Counted from the stretch's first letter, positions 42,379 to 53,069 are shown. The stretch: DNA of 64,000 nucleotides from Oscillibacter sp. PC13 (GCF_900115635.1 NZ_FOXE01000004.1:62001-126000), one strand, 5' to 3'. Notes: generated by a model from the sequence alone, not told the origin. Translations and numbers: made by a program.

Positions 42379-42894
42379 ATGGCAAACGATGTCAACCGTC
42401 TGATCGACATGCTGTATGAGCGGATCGAAGACGCGAAGGCCCCTGCGCTGAAGCCAAATATGAGTATGGTGGACCGGGATGAAATGCTGGATCTGCTGGA
42501 TGAGTTGCGGGCGCAGCTTCCGGTGGAGATCAAGCGTGCACAGGAGTTGTTGGCTGCCCGGGAGAAGTTTGTGGATGACGCCAAACGGGATGTGGACCGT
42601 ATGATGCGCCAGGCGGAACTGGATGCAAAGGCTAAGGTATCGGACAGTGAAATCCTGTATGCAGCAAAGGAGAAAGCCCGGCAGATTGTGTCCCGGGCGG
42701 AGGAGCGGTCCCGCCAGCTGTATCAGGTGGCCAACGAGTATGCTGAGGATGCTCTGGCCCGGACAGAAGAGGCTGTGCAGGCGGCGCTGGACGAGGTGAA
42801 GCAGTCACGTGTCAGCTTCCGCAGCGCTTCGGCGGCAAAAGCGCAGGAGCAGAGGGAAAAGCTGGAGGGAAGATCCTTGGAGGAACCGGAATAA
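42379..42894 (+). CDS. Coiled-coil protein of the coaD operon
   Basis: 171 residues, highly charged and helical: EMLDLLDELRAQLPVEIKRA, AREKFVDDAKRDVDRMMRQA, then ALARTEEAVQAALDEVKQSR. Similar Clostridia proteins next to rsmD-coaD are annotated as ATPase or V-type ATPase subunit-like because of their coiled coil; no catalytic motif is visible. Starts three bases after coaD, so it is co-transcribed. Function unknown. Confidence 0.75.
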   Translation: MANDVNRLIDMLYERIEDAKAPALKPNMSMVDRDEMLDLLDELRAQLPVEIKRAQELLAAREKFVDDAKRDVDRMMRQAELDAKAKVSDSEILYAAKEKARQIVSRAEERSRQLYQVANEYAEDALARTEEAVQAALDEVKQSRVSFRSASAAKAQEQREKLEGRSLEEPE

Positions 42895-42905
42895 GGTGGA
42901 AGATG

Positions 42906-42942
42906 AAAAGCGGTCTGGCAGCGTGCTGCCAGACCGCTTTTG
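42906..42942 (+). terminator. Terminator of the rsmD-coaD operon
   Basis: AAAAGCGGTCTGGCAGC pairs with GCTGCCAGACCGCTTTT, a very stable hairpin. Confidence 0.9.
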
Positions 42943-43195
42943 CCGGGTCGACCATAATCTAAAAAATTTTGTAAAAAACGACGAGAAAAACTGTGAAACT
43001 TTTTTGATATATTCAATATTTTGAAAATGAATTTAAAAAAGGAGCCTATCAACACAAGATATTGTGTCGACAGGTTCCTTCTGTTTTACGTAAACCGACG
43101 GCTCCTGTGTCGAACACCTGTTTGGAAAATGACTTTTTAGCCCCAAAATACATGATTTTAGCAGTTTTTGGGAGATTTCTATCAGAAAAAAATCC
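42943..43195. other. AT-rich intergenic region before mraZ, with one strong hairpin
   Basis: About 250 bases without a gene. Bases 43041-43078 form a long stem (GGAGCCTATCAACACAA with TTGTGTCGACAGGTTCC, three imperfect pairs) followed by TTCTGTTTT; it could be a second terminator, a leader RNA or the 3' end of a small RNA. No RNA family is recognised. Confidence 0.5.
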
Positions 43196-43224
43196 TTGCA
43201 ATCCAAAAGAGTTTCGCTTATACT
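43196..43224 (+). promoter_or_regulatory. Promoter of the division/cell-wall cluster
   Basis: TTGCAA (43196-43201), 17 bases, TATACT (43219-43224), just ahead of the MraZ repeats. Confidence 0.75.
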
Positions 43225-43235
43225 CAAAGCATGTG

Positions 43236-43763
<528 letters not shown>

Positions 43764-43769
43764 GCGCCT

Positions 43770-44717
43770 ATGGAATATATTCACAAGCCCGTTTTGCTGC
43801 GGGAGTGCATAGAGGCGCTGCAAATCCGTCCTGATGGAATTTATGTAGACGGTACACTGGGCCGCGCAGGGCACTCAATCGAGATTGCCCAGAGGCTTAC
43901 AACCGGCCGGCTTGTGTGTATCGACCGTGACCAGGCAGCGATTGAGGCGGCAAAGATTCGCCTGGCGCCCTGGATGGATCATGTGACGCTGATTCACAGC
44001 AATTTTTCGGAACTGGACACGGTCCTCCAAGAGGCCGGCACCGACGGCGCAGACGGGATGCTCTTTGATTTGGGTGTGTCCTCGCCCCAGTTGGACGATG
44101 CATCCAGAGGCTTTTCTTACATGCAGGATGCGCCCTTGGATATGCGGATGGATAAGGATGCGCCGCTGACGGCTTACGAGGTGGTGAATACCTGGAGCCA
44201 AGAGGAACTGCGCCGCATTCTGTATGAGTATGGCGAGGAGCGGTACGCTCCGGCTATCGCAAGGGCGATTCTCCGGGCGCGGGAAACCGCACCGGTTCAG
44301 ACAACCTTGGAACTGGTGGAAATCATCAAGAGTGCGATGCCGCCTGCGGCGCTGCGGGAGAAGCAGCATCCGGCAAAGCGCAGCTTTCAGGCAATTCGGA
44401 TTGCTGTCAATGGAGAGTTGGATGCCTTGCCGCCCATGCTGCATGCAGCGGTAAACGGCTTAAACCCGGGAGGACGGCTGGCAGTGATTACCTTCCACTC
44501 TCTGGAGGATCGGATTGTAAAGCGGGCACTGGCGGAGATGGCCAGAGGCTGCACTTGCCCACCGGAGTTTCCGGTGTGCGTATGCGGAAAGAAGCCGGCC
44601 ATCAAACTGGTGACCCGAAAGCCTGTTGTTTCCGGTTCGGACGAGCTGAAAGAAAATCCGCGGGCCCGGAGTGCGAAGCTGCGGGTTGCGGAAAAGTGTA
44701 ATTCATTTGATCTGTAA
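43770..44717 (+). CDS. rsmH: 16S rRNA (cytosine(1402)-N(4))-methyltransferase
   Basis: RsmH methylates C1402 of 16S rRNA. 315 residues: HKPVLLRECIEALQIRPDGI, DGTLGRAGHSIEIAQRL (SAM site), MLFDLGVSSPQLDDASRGFS and HPAKRSFQAIRIAVNGELDA followed by ITFHSLEDRIVK are diagnostic. Usual second gene of the cluster. Confidence 0.97.
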   Translation: MEYIHKPVLLRECIEALQIRPDGIYVDGTLGRAGHSIEIAQRLTTGRLVCIDRDQAAIEAAKIRLAPWMDHVTLIHSNFSELDTVLQEAGTDGADGMLFDLGVSSPQLDDASRGFSYMQDAPLDMRMDKDAPLTAYEVVNTWSQEELRRILYEYGEERYAPAIARAILRARETAPVQTTLELVEIIKSAMPPAALREKQHPAKRSFQAIRIAVNGELDALPPMLHAAVNGLNPGGRLAVITFHSLEDRIVKRALAEMARGCTCPPEFPVCVCGKKPAIKLVTRKPVVSGSDELKENPRARSAKLRVAEKCNSFDL

Positions 44718-44875
44718 CAGGCCAGCAGTCCCGCTATGTGTGACGGGCTGCTATAGATGCAGCAGATAAAGTTTTGAAACGGCCGGGCGAAGCCCGTCCG
44801 TTTGCACGAAAAAAGACTTACCTTGCGGAAGGAACGCTTTTGCAGGAGTGTGTGGACAAAAGAGGAGGAATGGGC

Positions 44876-45448
44876 GTGGCTTCGGCAGCACGGGAACTGC
44901 GGTACAGTGGGTATAGCAGCAGAAGCGCCGTATACGGTGATCTGGCATATGATCTGGACCGGGAAGTTCGGGAGCACACTCTGCGTCATGCCGGAGAGGC
45001 ACGTCGCCAGCCGCGGGAGGAATCTATGGCGCGGCCACAGGTGCGCCGGGTTTCACAGGTACAGGTGCGGCAGAAACAGAAACTCTCTGTGTTTTCCCTG
45101 CTTGGATTTGGCGCAGTGGCAGCATTGGCGGTGCTGGTGCTGATGAGTTACATTCAGCTGACGGAACTATCCAGCCAGGTGGTGGAACTGAAAAGCCAGT
45201 TGTCCACCTTGCAGACGGAAAATGTGACACTGACTGCCCAGTACGAGCGGATGTATGATCTGGAAACTGTTAAGGCTGCGGCAGAGGCTGCCGGGATGGG
45301 AAAACCCAGCAACAGCCAAATTTACTATATTGACCTGAGCGATGGTGACAACGCTGTGGTTTATCAGAAGGAGGAGCCGGACATCCTCAGCCGCCTGCTG
45401 ACGTCCCTGAACCACGGCATTTATACAGTGGTGGAATATTTTGATTGA
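44876..45448 (+). CDS. ftsL: Cell division protein FtsL-like
   Basis: I chose the GTG at 44876, seven bases after AGGAGG; an ATG at 44870 is too close to it. The 190-residue protein has a long basic cytoplasmic part, one membrane helix (LLGFGAVAALAVLVLMSYIQL), then a leucine-zipper-like coiled coil (LSSQVVELKSQLSTLQTENV), the standard FtsL/DivIC layout. Assigned to FtsL by position between rsmH and the penicillin-binding protein; sequence alone does not decide FtsL against DivIC. Confidence 0.8.
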   Translation: MASAARELRYSGYSSRSAVYGDLAYDLDREVREHTLRHAGEARRQPREESMARPQVRRVSQVQVRQKQKLSVFSLLGFGAVAALAVLVLMSYIQLTELSSQVVELKSQLSTLQTENVTLTAQYERMYDLETVKAAAEAAGMGKPSNSQIYYIDLSDGDNAVVYQKEEPDILSRLLTSLNHGIYTVVEYFD

Positions 45449-45563
45449 ACACTGCACTATAATGAATGGACAGTGAGGAGTAAGAAGGGGGACTTCTTAC
45501 TCCTTGCTTTGGTATTCAAGCGCTGGCGGGATTGGGTGCCCGGCGGTTAGGAGGCAATTGATC

Positions 45564-47915
45564 ATGGCAAAAACACCTGGAAGAAAGAGCGATGCCGCAC
45601 GGCGGGCCAATCAGGTTATTCGCGGGCGGACAGTTTTGATGATGGTGCTGCTGGGCGTCGTTACTTTTCTGCTTCTGTTCTGGAAGCTATACGATCTGCA
45701 GATCAACCAACACGAGGAACTGCAGGAAAAAGCGGTAAAACAGCAGACCCGCAGTACGGTGGTAACGGCCTCGCGGGGAACCATTTATGACCGGAACGGC
45801 AACACACTGGCCATTTCGGCCACAGCGGAGACAGTATTCGTCTCCCCGAAGGAAATCAGTGATCACGCAAAGGAGCAGGACAGCAATTACATCGCCCGGG
45901 GCCTCAGCCGGATTCTGGAGGTAGACCAGGACAGCATCCTGAAAAAAATGGAGAAGACACAGTCCCAATATGAGATTGTCAAGCTCCGCACAGATCAGGA
46001 GGTGGCAGACGAGGTCCGCCGGTTTATCAATGGGGAAATTGACGACGCGGGCAATGCCCTGACCACAGTCAATGAAGAGGGGGATACGGTTCTAATCGCC
46101 GATCCAACGAAAGGCCCCACCAAGCTTCGCGGGATTTATATGGAGCCGGATTCCAAGCGGTACTATCCATACGGCACACTGGCCTCCAATGTCATTGGCT
46201 TTGTTGGGACGGAAAACTCCGGGCTCATGGGGCTGGAGGCCAAGTATGACGATGTGCTCCAGGGGACGGCGGGGCTGACGGTCACCGCCAAAAACGCCGC
46301 GGGTAGCGACCTCTTGTATCAATATGAGCAATACTATGATGCAGAAAACGGACACAACCTGGTGCTTACGCTGGATACCAATGTCCAGTATTATCTGGAA
46401 AAGGGCTTGAAGAGCATGCTGGACAAATTCGGCGCTGCCAACGGCGGCACCGGCATTGTCATGAATCCAAAGAACGGTGCGATTCTGGCAATGGCTACTT
46501 ACCCCAACTATGATCTGCAGAATCCCAGTGAGATTTACGATACGGATCTCCAGGCTGCGCTTCAGGGGCTGGAGGAGGGAAGCGACGCCTATAAGAGTGC
46601 GCTGGGAACTGCCCAGCAGACGCAATGGCGCAATAAGTGCATCGACTCCACCTATGAGCCCGGCTCCACCTTCAAACCCATCACGCTGGCAACGGCGTTA
46701 GAGGAAGGTGTGGTCAATATGAACACCACCTTTACCTGTACCGGCTCTATCCGGGTGCCAGGCTGGTATAAGGCCATCGGATGCGCCAAAAAAGCCGGGC
46801 ACGGCACCCAGACGCTGAAGGTGGCCACCGGGAACTCCTGCAACCCGGCCTTTATCACCATGGGCCTGAAAATTGGCACCCAGACCTATTACAAATACCT
46901 TAAATCCTTCGGGTTGATGGAAAAGACCGGCGTGGACATGATCGGTGAGACCAGCGGTATCTTTGCCGACGAGAAGAGCTTTAACTCCAACGTGGTGTCT
47001 CTGGCATCCTATGCATTCGGTCAGACGTTTAACGTCACGCCGCTGGCGCTGATCCGCGCCCAGGCCGCTACCATCAACGGCGGGTACCTGTATACGCCCT
47101 ATATTGTGGACCAGGTGCTGGATGACAACGGAAACATTCTGGAACAGCACGACGCCACACCCGTGCGTCAGGTAGTCAGCGAGGAAACCTCCGCCCTGGT
47201 GCGGGAATGCCTGGAGTGGGTGGTGTCCGACGGCGGTGGCAAAAACGGCCAGGTTACCGGGTACCGCGTCGGTGGCAAGACTGGTACCGCCGACAAAACC
47301 GGCACCAGGGACGTAGTGGTGTCCTTTATGTGTTTTGCCCCGGCGGATGATCCCCAGGTGATCATGCTGCTGACTATGGATACACCCAGCCGGAACACCG
47401 GCACGCCGGTGTTTGGCGGTACCATGGTGGCCCCTGTGGCCAGCCGGATTATGAGCGAGGTTCTGCCTTGGCTTGGAATCGATCCGGACTATACGGCAGA
47501 GGAACTGGTGGGCGCGGATACGACGGTACCCAATGTGGTGGGGAAATCTCTGGAGGATGCGAAAACACGACTGACCAGTGCGGGATTTGCTTATAAGACC
47601 GTGGGAGAAGGTTCCACTGTTACGGATCAGACGCCTGTGGGCGGTGCCATCGTCCCCAATAATGCGTCCATTATCCTATATCTGGGGGCGGAAAAGTCCG
47701 ATGCTTTGTGCACGGTGCCCAATGTGGTGGGATTGAGTGCGGCTCAGGCCAATACGGCCATGACGAATGCAGGATTGATTATGAAAGTGGCTGGAGCGAC
47801 CACCTCCAGCTCTGGAAATGTCCACGCCATTTCCCAAGTCACAGCGGCGGGGACAGAGGTGGAGGCCGGCACGGTGGTTACGGTCCAATTCGGTGATAAC
47901 TCCGTTTTGGACTGA
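45564..47915 (+). CDS. Penicillin-binding protein 2/SpoVD-type transpeptidase with PASTA domains
   Basis: 783 residues, ATG 45564 after TAGGAGGC. One N-terminal membrane helix (TVLMMVLLGVVTFLLLFWKL), a dimerisation domain (ASRGTIYDRNGNTLA), then the transpeptidase with SxxK in YEPGSTFKPIT (S368), SxN in TGNSCNPAF and KTGT in GGKTGTADKTG. Two PASTA domains follow (each beginning VPNVVG). It cross-links peptidoglycan at the division septum (FtsI role) or in the spore cortex (SpoVD role); only one such gene is present in this cluster. Confidence 0.93.
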   Translation: MAKTPGRKSDAARRANQVIRGRTVLMMVLLGVVTFLLLFWKLYDLQINQHEELQEKAVKQQTRSTVVTASRGTIYDRNGNTLAISATAETVFVSPKEISDHAKEQDSNYIARGLSRILEVDQDSILKKMEKTQSQYEIVKLRTDQEVADEVRRFINGEIDDAGNALTTVNEEGDTVLIADPTKGPTKLRGIYMEPDSKRYYPYGTLASNVIGFVGTENSGLMGLEAKYDDVLQGTAGLTVTAKNAAGSDLLYQYEQYYDAENGHNLVLTLDTNVQYYLEKGLKSMLDKFGAANGGTGIVMNPKNGAILAMATYPNYDLQNPSEIYDTDLQAALQGLEEGSDAYKSALGTAQQTQWRNKCIDSTYEPGSTFKPITLATALEEGVVNMNTTFTCTGSIRVPGWYKAIGCAKKAGHGTQTLKVATGNSCNPAFITMGLKIGTQTYYKYLKSFGLMEKTGVDMIGETSGIFADEKSFNSNVVSLASYAFGQTFNVTPLALIRAQAATINGGYLYTPYIVDQVLDDNGNILEQHDATPVRQVVSEETSALVRECLEWVVSDGGGKNGQVTGYRVGGKTGTADKTGTRDVVVSFMCFAPADDPQVIMLLTMDTPSRNTGTPVFGGTMVAPVASRIMSEVLPWLGIDPDYTAEELVGADTTVPNVVGKSLEDAKTRLTSAGFAYKTVGEGSTVTDQTPVGGAIVPNNASIILYLGAEKSDALCTVPNVVGLSAAQANTAMTNAGLIMKVAGATTSSSGNVHAISQVTAAGTEVEAGTVVTVQFGDNSVLD

Positions 47916-48029
47916 CCACAGGATTTGCATGATTTTCGGCACATTCTCCCGTATACTTCTCATTTCTGCCTGTTTATAATACAATAGGCATTTTAAAGAA
48001 GCAAAAAGGGAAGAAACGAGGCGCATATC

Positions 48030-49478
48030 ATGAAATTAAAGGAACTTTTACAGGGGATTTCTGTGCTGTCTGCCACTGCGGACATGGAGATGGAGATTTC
48101 CAATGTGAGCTACGATTCCCGGAGCACCAAGCCGGGCGAACTGTTTGTGGCGATGCGCGGCTTTGAAACGGACGGTCACGCCTATATTGACAAGGCTGTG
48201 ACCGCCGGTGCGGCTGCAGTGCTTTGTGAGCGGCTGCCAGAGGTACCTGCTCCCTATGTACAAGTGGAAAACTCCCGCCGTGCGCTGGCTGTACTGGGGG
48301 CGAACTTCTTCGGGCATCCGGCCGATACCATGACGATGGCGGCAGTGACCGGCACCAACGGTAAAACCACCACCACCTATCTGCTCAAGGCAATTCTGGA
48401 GCAGGCGGCGGGGGCCAAGGTGGGGCTTATCGGCACCAATCAGAATATGATTGGCAACGAGATTCTGCCTACCGATCGAACCACGCCGGAGTCCTTTGAA
48501 CTGCAGCGCCTGGTTGCTGGGATGCGGGACGCCGGATGTACCCATGTAGTGATGGAGGTTTCCTCCCATGCTTTGGCACTGGACCGGGTATACGGCGTGC
48601 ATTACGCCGTGGGAATTTTCACGAATTTGACTCAGGATCATCTGGATTTTCACAAAACGATGGAGGCTTACTGCGACGCAAAAGGCATCCTGTTCCAAAA
48701 TTGTGATGTGGGCGTATACAATGCCGATGACCCCTGGTCAGAGCGGCTGATGGAGGGAGCGGCCTGCCGGAAATATTCCTATGGAGAGCGTGAGGGGGCG
48801 GACCTGCGTGCGGAAAACATTTCCCTCAGCGCCAGCGGTGTCATGTTTGACGCCGTCGTAAACTCACGGCGCGTCCCAATAAAGGTTGGCATTCCCGGCG
48901 GATTTATGGTATATAATACGCTGGATGTGTTGGGTGCCGCGCTGGCGTTGGGAATTTCGGTGGAAAACAGTGCCCGCGTGCTGGCCGGCGTTCCCCACGT
49001 GAAAGGACGGGTAGAGGTGGTTCCAACGCCCGGAAAAGCATATACTGTGCTGATTGACTATGCACACAGCCCTGACGGTCTGCGGAATGTGCTGTCTACA
49101 GTGAAAGGGTTTGCCAAGGGGCGGACTGTGGCGCTGTTTGGCTGCGGTGGGGACCGGGATCGGACCAAGCGGCCCAAGATGGGAAAAATCGCGGCAGAGT
49201 TGGCTGATTTTGTAGTGGTGACCTCTGACAATCCACGCACAGAGGAGCCTGCTGCCATCATCGCCGACATCCTGCCCGGCCTGGAGGGCACCGCAGTGCC
49301 GTATGTCGTTGTGGAAAACCGGGTGGAGGCGATTCACTACTGCCTGGACCATGCACAGCCGGGAGACGTCATTGCCCTCTGCGGCAAGGGACATGAGACC
49401 TACCAGGAGATCAACCATGTGAAGCATCATATGGATGAACGCGAGATTGTGGCGGCATATTTGAAAAAACAGGGATAA
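48030..49478 (+). CDS. murE: UDP-MurNAc-L-Ala-D-Glu:meso-diaminopimelate ligase
   Basis: MurE adds the third amino acid of the peptidoglycan stem. 482 residues with the ATP-binding TGTNGKTTTTYLL, NLTQDHLDFH and the recognition motif DNPR (VTSDNPRTEEP), which marks the enzymes using meso-diaminopimelate rather than lysine. ATG at 48030. Lies between the PBP gene and mraY; the usual murF is absent. Confidence 0.96.
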   Translation: MKLKELLQGISVLSATADMEMEISNVSYDSRSTKPGELFVAMRGFETDGHAYIDKAVTAGAAAVLCERLPEVPAPYVQVENSRRALAVLGANFFGHPADTMTMAAVTGTNGKTTTTYLLKAILEQAAGAKVGLIGTNQNMIGNEILPTDRTTPESFELQRLVAGMRDAGCTHVVMEVSSHALALDRVYGVHYAVGIFTNLTQDHLDFHKTMEAYCDAKGILFQNCDVGVYNADDPWSERLMEGAACRKYSYGEREGADLRAENISLSASGVMFDAVVNSRRVPIKVGIPGGFMVYNTLDVLGAALALGISVENSARVLAGVPHVKGRVEVVPTPGKAYTVLIDYAHSPDGLRNVLSTVKGFAKGRTVALFGCGGDRDRTKRPKMGKIAAELADFVVVTSDNPRTEEPAAIIADILPGLEGTAVPYVVVENRVEAIHYCLDHAQPGDVIALCGKGHETYQEINHVKHHMDEREIVAAYLKKQG

Positions 49479-49614
49479 CCGGGCGGCGCTTTCGGGGCAA
49501 GTCCGAGGCCCTGCGCCGCCCCTCCGGATAAACCACAAACTTCCCACACAGTGGGAATGCTGCCAAAGCGCCGGAACTGTGCCCGGAAAAAGAAGAAGAG
49601 GGAGAAAAAACAGC

Positions 49615-50601
49615 ATGAAAGAAGCACTTTACGCGGCGGCGGGGGCATTCGTCCTGACGCTGCTTATCGGCCGGTTTCTGATTCCGGAGCTGCGAAAGCT
49701 GAAGGCTGGCCAAGAAATTCGGGAAGACGGTCCCACTTGGCATCAGTCCAAGGCCGGGACTCCCACAATGGGCGGCGTCATGTTTATCATCGGCGCGGGT
49801 GTGACGGTATTTGTGCTGGGATGGCCGCGGATGCTGAGCGGGGATTTCTTCCATCTGTATCTGTATCTGTTTGCGCTGGTATTCGGGCTGATCGGCTTTG
49901 TGGATGACTATCGTAAAGTGCGCCAGCACCAGAATGAGGGCCTGACCGCCAAGCAGAAGTTTATTCTGCAGCTGGCGGCGGCCGTAGGCTTTTTGTGCCT
50001 GATGCGATATGAAGGCCTTTTGACCAACGACCTGTGGGTTCCGTTTTTGAACGTTACATGGACGGTCAACTGGATTGTGTATTTGATCTTTGCGGCTTTT
50101 GTCATTGTGGGCTGCGTGAACGCCGTGAATCTGACAGACGGAATTGACGGTCTGGCGGGCAGCGTGACGCTGGTGGTAATGGCCTTTTTCTCCGTAGTGG
50201 GGCTCCTCTGGGGCACATGGGGAAGCCAGGCTTTGTTCCCGGCGGCGCTGGCGGGGGGACTGGCAGCCTTTTTGGTGTATAACCACCACCCCGCCAAGGT
50301 GTTCATGGGCGATACGGGCAGTCTGTTTCTGGGCGGTGCCGTGGCGGCCCTGGGGTTTGCATTTGACATGCCGCTGATTCTGATTCCGGTTGGCATCATC
50401 TATATTGCGGAGACGATGTCCGACATTATTCAGGTGGCCTATTTCAAGGCTACTCACGGCAAACGGTTCTTCAAAATGGCGCCGCTGCATCATCATCTGG
50501 AGCTCTCCGGGTGGAGCGAGGCAAAGCTGGTGACTGTATTCTCTGCCATCACGCTGGTGTGCTGCGCACTTGCGTATATTGGAATTCAAGGGCGCTACTG
50601 A
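49615..50601 (+). CDS. mraY: Phospho-N-acetylmuramoyl-pentapeptide-transferase
   Basis: MraY makes lipid I on the membrane. The 328-residue protein has about ten helices with GTPTMGG-like AGTPTMGGVMFI, FVDDYRKV, NLTDGIDGLAG and MGDTGSLFLGG plus the histidine-rich FKMAPLHHHLELSGW, all conserved and catalytic. ATG 49615 after GAGGGAG. Confidence 0.97.
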   Translation: MKEALYAAAGAFVLTLLIGRFLIPELRKLKAGQEIREDGPTWHQSKAGTPTMGGVMFIIGAGVTVFVLGWPRMLSGDFFHLYLYLFALVFGLIGFVDDYRKVRQHQNEGLTAKQKFILQLAAAVGFLCLMRYEGLLTNDLWVPFLNVTWTVNWIVYLIFAAFVIVGCVNAVNLTDGIDGLAGSVTLVVMAFFSVVGLLWGTWGSQALFPAALAGGLAAFLVYNHHPAKVFMGDTGSLFLGGAVAALGFAFDMPLILIPVGIIYIAETMSDIIQVAYFKATHGKRFFKMAPLHHHLELSGWSEAKLVTVFSAITLVCCALAYIGIQGRY

Positions 50602-50660
50602 GTCCAGCGACTGAAGGAACGGAGAAGGACACCTGGAATATATTTGCAAGGAGGGAGCAT

Positions 50661-51884
50661 ATGGCACAACAGCAGCGGCGGCGCAGGCCGATCAGCCGGG
50701 AAGAAGCCCTGGCCCGGCAGCAGCGCCAGGAAGAACTGAGCCAGCGGGAGCAGGAGAGCCGGGAACTGGCCAAGGGGCCCATTGATTTGCCGTTTCTTGT
50801 GCTGGTGCTGCTGCTGACGGGGATTGGGCTGATTATGCTGCTTTCCGCCAGCTTTCCCTCCGCTTATTACGAGTCCGGAAACCCCATGGCCTATTTTTAC
50901 CGGCAGGCAATTTTCGCAGTGATGGGCGTGGCGGCTATGCTGCTGATCGGCAAAATCAACTACCAGCGGTTCCGTGCACTGGCAAAACCGCTGTTGTTTC
51001 TCTCCATCATTCTGCTTGTGCTGGTGCTGATTCCGCACAATCCCATTGCGCTCAGCGCAAACAATGCTACCCGCTGGCTGGGTATTCGGGGCACTTCGCT
51101 CCGGTTCCAGCCCTCCGAAATTGCCAAGGTGGCGGTGGTGATCTATTTTTCTGACAGCATCTCCAAGAAAAAAGACAAAATGCGCACTTTCCGGTATGGC
51201 ATTGCGCCCTTCGCCATCATTCTGGTGGTGCTGGCGGTACTGGTAGGCCTGGAGCCGCATCTCTCCGGCGCAATTTTGATTATGGGCGCGGGTGCAGCCC
51301 TCATGCTGGTGGGAGGAATCCACTGGGGCTGGGTCGGCGCGGCGCTCAGTGCCGCGCTGGGAATGGTTTATGTGGTGCTCTTTGTCATCGGCTACAATAC
51401 CTCCCGGATTACTTACTGGCTCAACCCTTGGGAGGACGCCCAGGGCAAGGGCTACCAGCTGGCGCAGAGCCTACTGACCATTGGCTCCGGCGGCCTTTTG
51501 GGTGTTGGACTGGGCAAGAGCCGCCAAAAGTTTTTATATCTGCCGGAGGAGCATAACGACTTCATTTTTGCAATTGTCTGCGAGGAACTGGGACTGATTG
51601 GCGCTGCCATTATCATGCTGCTGTTCGCGGCGCTCATTCTGCGGGGGTATTGGATTGCCCTCCATGCCCGCGATAGATTTGGAAGCCTTCTGGTAGTGGG
51701 CATCACCACCTTAATTGGCCTTCAAACATTTTTAAACATCGGTGTGGTGACGGGACTGCTGCCCACAACGGGTATTTCCCTGCCATTCTTCAGCTATGGA
51801 GGAACCGCCCTGTCCATCCAGTTGGCAGAGATGGGAATTGTGCTGTCCGTATCAAGACAGATGAAACCGACAAAGGCCGGGTGA
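50661..51884 (+). CDS. ftsW: Septal peptidoglycan polymerase FtsW
   Basis: SEDS-family glycosyltransferase working with the division transpeptidase. 407 residues: a basic, glutamine/arginine-rich cytoplasmic start (residues 1-40), then ten hydrophobic segments with LRFQPSEIAKVAVVIYF, YQLAQSLLTIGSGGLLGVGL, LPEEHNDFIFAIVCEELGL and TGISLPFFSYGGTAL. ATG 50661 follows AAGGAGGGAG. murD, which often sits just before ftsW, is missing. Confidence 0.96.
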   Translation: MAQQQRRRRPISREEALARQQRQEELSQREQESRELAKGPIDLPFLVLVLLLTGIGLIMLLSASFPSAYYESGNPMAYFYRQAIFAVMGVAAMLLIGKINYQRFRALAKPLLFLSIILLVLVLIPHNPIALSANNATRWLGIRGTSLRFQPSEIAKVAVVIYFSDSISKKKDKMRTFRYGIAPFAIILVVLAVLVGLEPHLSGAILIMGAGAALMLVGGIHWGWVGAALSAALGMVYVVLFVIGYNTSRITYWLNPWEDAQGKGYQLAQSLLTIGSGGLLGVGLGKSRQKFLYLPEEHNDFIFAIVCEELGLIGAAIIMLLFAALILRGYWIALHARDRFGSLLVVGITTLIGLQTFLNIGVVTGLLPTTGISLPFFSYGGTALSIQLAEMGIVLSVSRQMKPTKAG

Positions 51885-51929
51885 TCCCGGCCTTTGCAGC
51901 CATTTTTGAATCAGCGAGGAAGCGGAGTT

Positions 51930-53069
51930 ATGAAAGAGAGCAAACTGCACCGCGTGCTGTTTACCTGCGGCGGAACGGCGGGGCATGTGAATCCGGCCTT
52001 GGCGCTGGCAGGTTTAATACATGAAAAGGCTCCCGATACGGAATTCCTCTTTGTAGGAGCGGAACGGGGACTGGAAAAAAATCTGATTCCAAAAGCGGGA
52101 TACCCATTCCGTACGGTCCACATCTCCAGCTTTCACCGTTCCTTCAAGCCAAAGGAGATTCAGCATAATCTGGTCTCCATCAAAAATCTGATGAAGGCGC
52201 CCGGTGAAGCACGTGCGATTTTACAGGAGTTCCGTCCGGATGTGGTGATTGGCACGGGCGGCTATGCCAGCTTTCCAATGGTGAAGGCGGCTGCCAAGGC
52301 GGGTATTCCCACGGCAATTCATGAATCCAATATGGTGCCGGGACTCACCACAGAGATGCTGGAGCCTTTTGCAGACCGCATTATGGTTGGATTTGAGGCG
52401 TGCCGCCAGCACTACAAGCACCCAGAGAAAGTGGTTGTTACCGGCACACCGGTACGGGGCGGCTTCCTGCGGCTGACTAAGGCGGAGGCTAAGCGGCAGG
52501 TGGGCGTGGACGATGGAAAACCCTTGGTGGTTTCCTTTTGGGGATCGCTGGGGGCTTCCGGTATGAACCGGCAGATGGCGGACTTCTTAGTGCTGGAGGC
52601 GGCAAAGGAGCCCTTTCACCATATTCATGGCGCGGGGGCAGCCGGATACCCAGTGATGCTGCAGATGCTGCAGGAAAAGAAAATGGATGTGAACATGCAT
52701 CCAGCGATCCAATTGCGGGAGTATATTTATGATATGGCCCCTGTCATGCGGGCCGCAGATCTGGTAATATGCCGGGCAGGTGCATCAACCATCAGCGAGC
52801 TGACGGTGCTGGGTGTCCCGGCGCTGATTGTACCGTCCCCGTATGTGACCAACAACCATCAGGAAAAAAATGCACGGGTGTTGGAGAATGCCGGTGCCGC
52901 TGATGTGCTTTTGGAGAAGGAGGCTACCGGTCAGATCCTATTTCAAAAGGCGTGCAGAATTCTACATGATGCGCCGCGCATGGCTTCTATGGAAAAAGCT
53001 ATGGCATCCATGGGAATCCGGGACGCAACGGAACGGATTTACCAGACCGTGCTGGAAATTACACAGTAA
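51930..53069 (+). CDS. murG: UDP-GlcNAc:lipid I N-acetylglucosaminyltransferase
   Basis: MurG converts lipid I to lipid II. 379 residues: FTCGGTAGHVNPALALAGL, VIGTGGYASFPMVKAAAKAG, IPTAIHESNMVPG, and later ICRAGASTISELTVLGVPAL. ATG 51930; the upstream open extension lacks a ribosome site. Between ftsW and murA. Confidence 0.96.
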   Translation: MKESKLHRVLFTCGGTAGHVNPALALAGLIHEKAPDTEFLFVGAERGLEKNLIPKAGYPFRTVHISSFHRSFKPKEIQHNLVSIKNLMKAPGEARAILQEFRPDVVIGTGGYASFPMVKAAAKAGIPTAIHESNMVPGLTTEMLEPFADRIMVGFEACRQHYKHPEKVVVTGTPVRGGFLRLTKAEAKRQVGVDDGKPLVVSFWGSLGASGMNRQMADFLVLEAAKEPFHHIHGAGAAGYPVMLQMLQEKKMDVNMHPAIQLREYIYDMAPVMRAADLVICRAGASTISELTVLGVPALIVPSPYVTNNHQEKNARVLENAGAADVLLEKEATGQILFQKACRILHDAPRMASMEKAMASMGIRDATERIYQTVLEITQ

